From: an uncultured Clostridia bacterium | Lineage (GTDB): Bacteria > Bacillota > Clostridia > Christensenellales > Borkfalkiaceae | Direction of reading: 5' to 3' | DNA: 5,234 nt | Assembly (NCBI GenBank): GCA_947629725.1 | Contig: CANREU010000114.1 | Span: 1-5,234 of the forward strand | Shown: piece after piece, positions 5,203-5,234 of the stretch | Position numbering within the stretch: the first letter of the stretch is position 1 | Layout: each line of letters begins with the position of its first letter | Program-made: the position numbers and the translations under genes | The notes under the pieces: model-generated | The model's input: only the letters and a program-made list of their open reading frames with translations | The model's database searches: none | What the model was told of the DNA's origin: nothing

Positions 5203-5234
5203 TCGGAAATACGAACAGACCGAAAACGGCAAGC

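Overview
The window is G+C-rich (about two thirds by eye, not counted), densely packed bacterial chromosome with strong GC-ending codon preference. The gene families suggest a Gram-positive, gut-associated anaerobe of the Clostridia type. These include a Firmicutes-style gamma-D-glutamyl-diamino-acid M14 peptidase, a C_GCAxxG_C_C putative redox protein and a classical bile salt hydrolase. This assignment is inference from family content; there is no rRNA or other marker to fix it.

Layout. (a) 3-668 is the 3' part of an M14 zinc peptidase gene that enters from outside the window. One base after its stop comes tadA (670-1161), the tRNA adenosine deaminase, probably translationally coupled. (b) 1162-1248 is a compact control region. 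It has a near-ideal vegetative promoter (TTGCCT, 17-bp spacer, extended -10 TGATATAAT) whose -35 box lies inside a 26-bp imperfect palindrome. It drives a metallo-beta-lactamase-fold hydrolase (1249-2025). (c) A small Sfp-type phosphopantetheinyl transferase lies on the minus strand (2022-2498), converging on the hydrolase gene with a 4-base overlap. Its own promoter places the predicted transcription start at its ATG. (d) Starting 34 bp away in the other direction is a probable four-gene plus-strand operon. It encodes a C_GCAxxG_C_C putative redox protein (2533-2973), a small lipoprotein (3010-3411), a bile salt hydrolase (3423-4397) and a short-chain dehydrogenase/reductase (4408-5202), with gaps of 36, 11 and 10 bases. 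The last 32 bases (5203-5234) hold nothing I can identify.

How the genes may work together. Block (a) is peptidoglycan peptide processing or recycling plus tRNA maturation, with no obvious shared pathway. In block (d) the hydrolase would release free bile acids from glycine or taurine conjugates, and the adjacent reductase could act on a hydroxyl or keto group of the product. That is a testable hypothesis only, because the SDR family is too broad to read its substrate. I see no mobile element, CRISPR array, RNA gene or defence system. The best leads are the bile-acid-like operon, the leaderless-looking promoter and the palindrome over the -35 box, with a few substitutions in conserved motifs as lesser leads.
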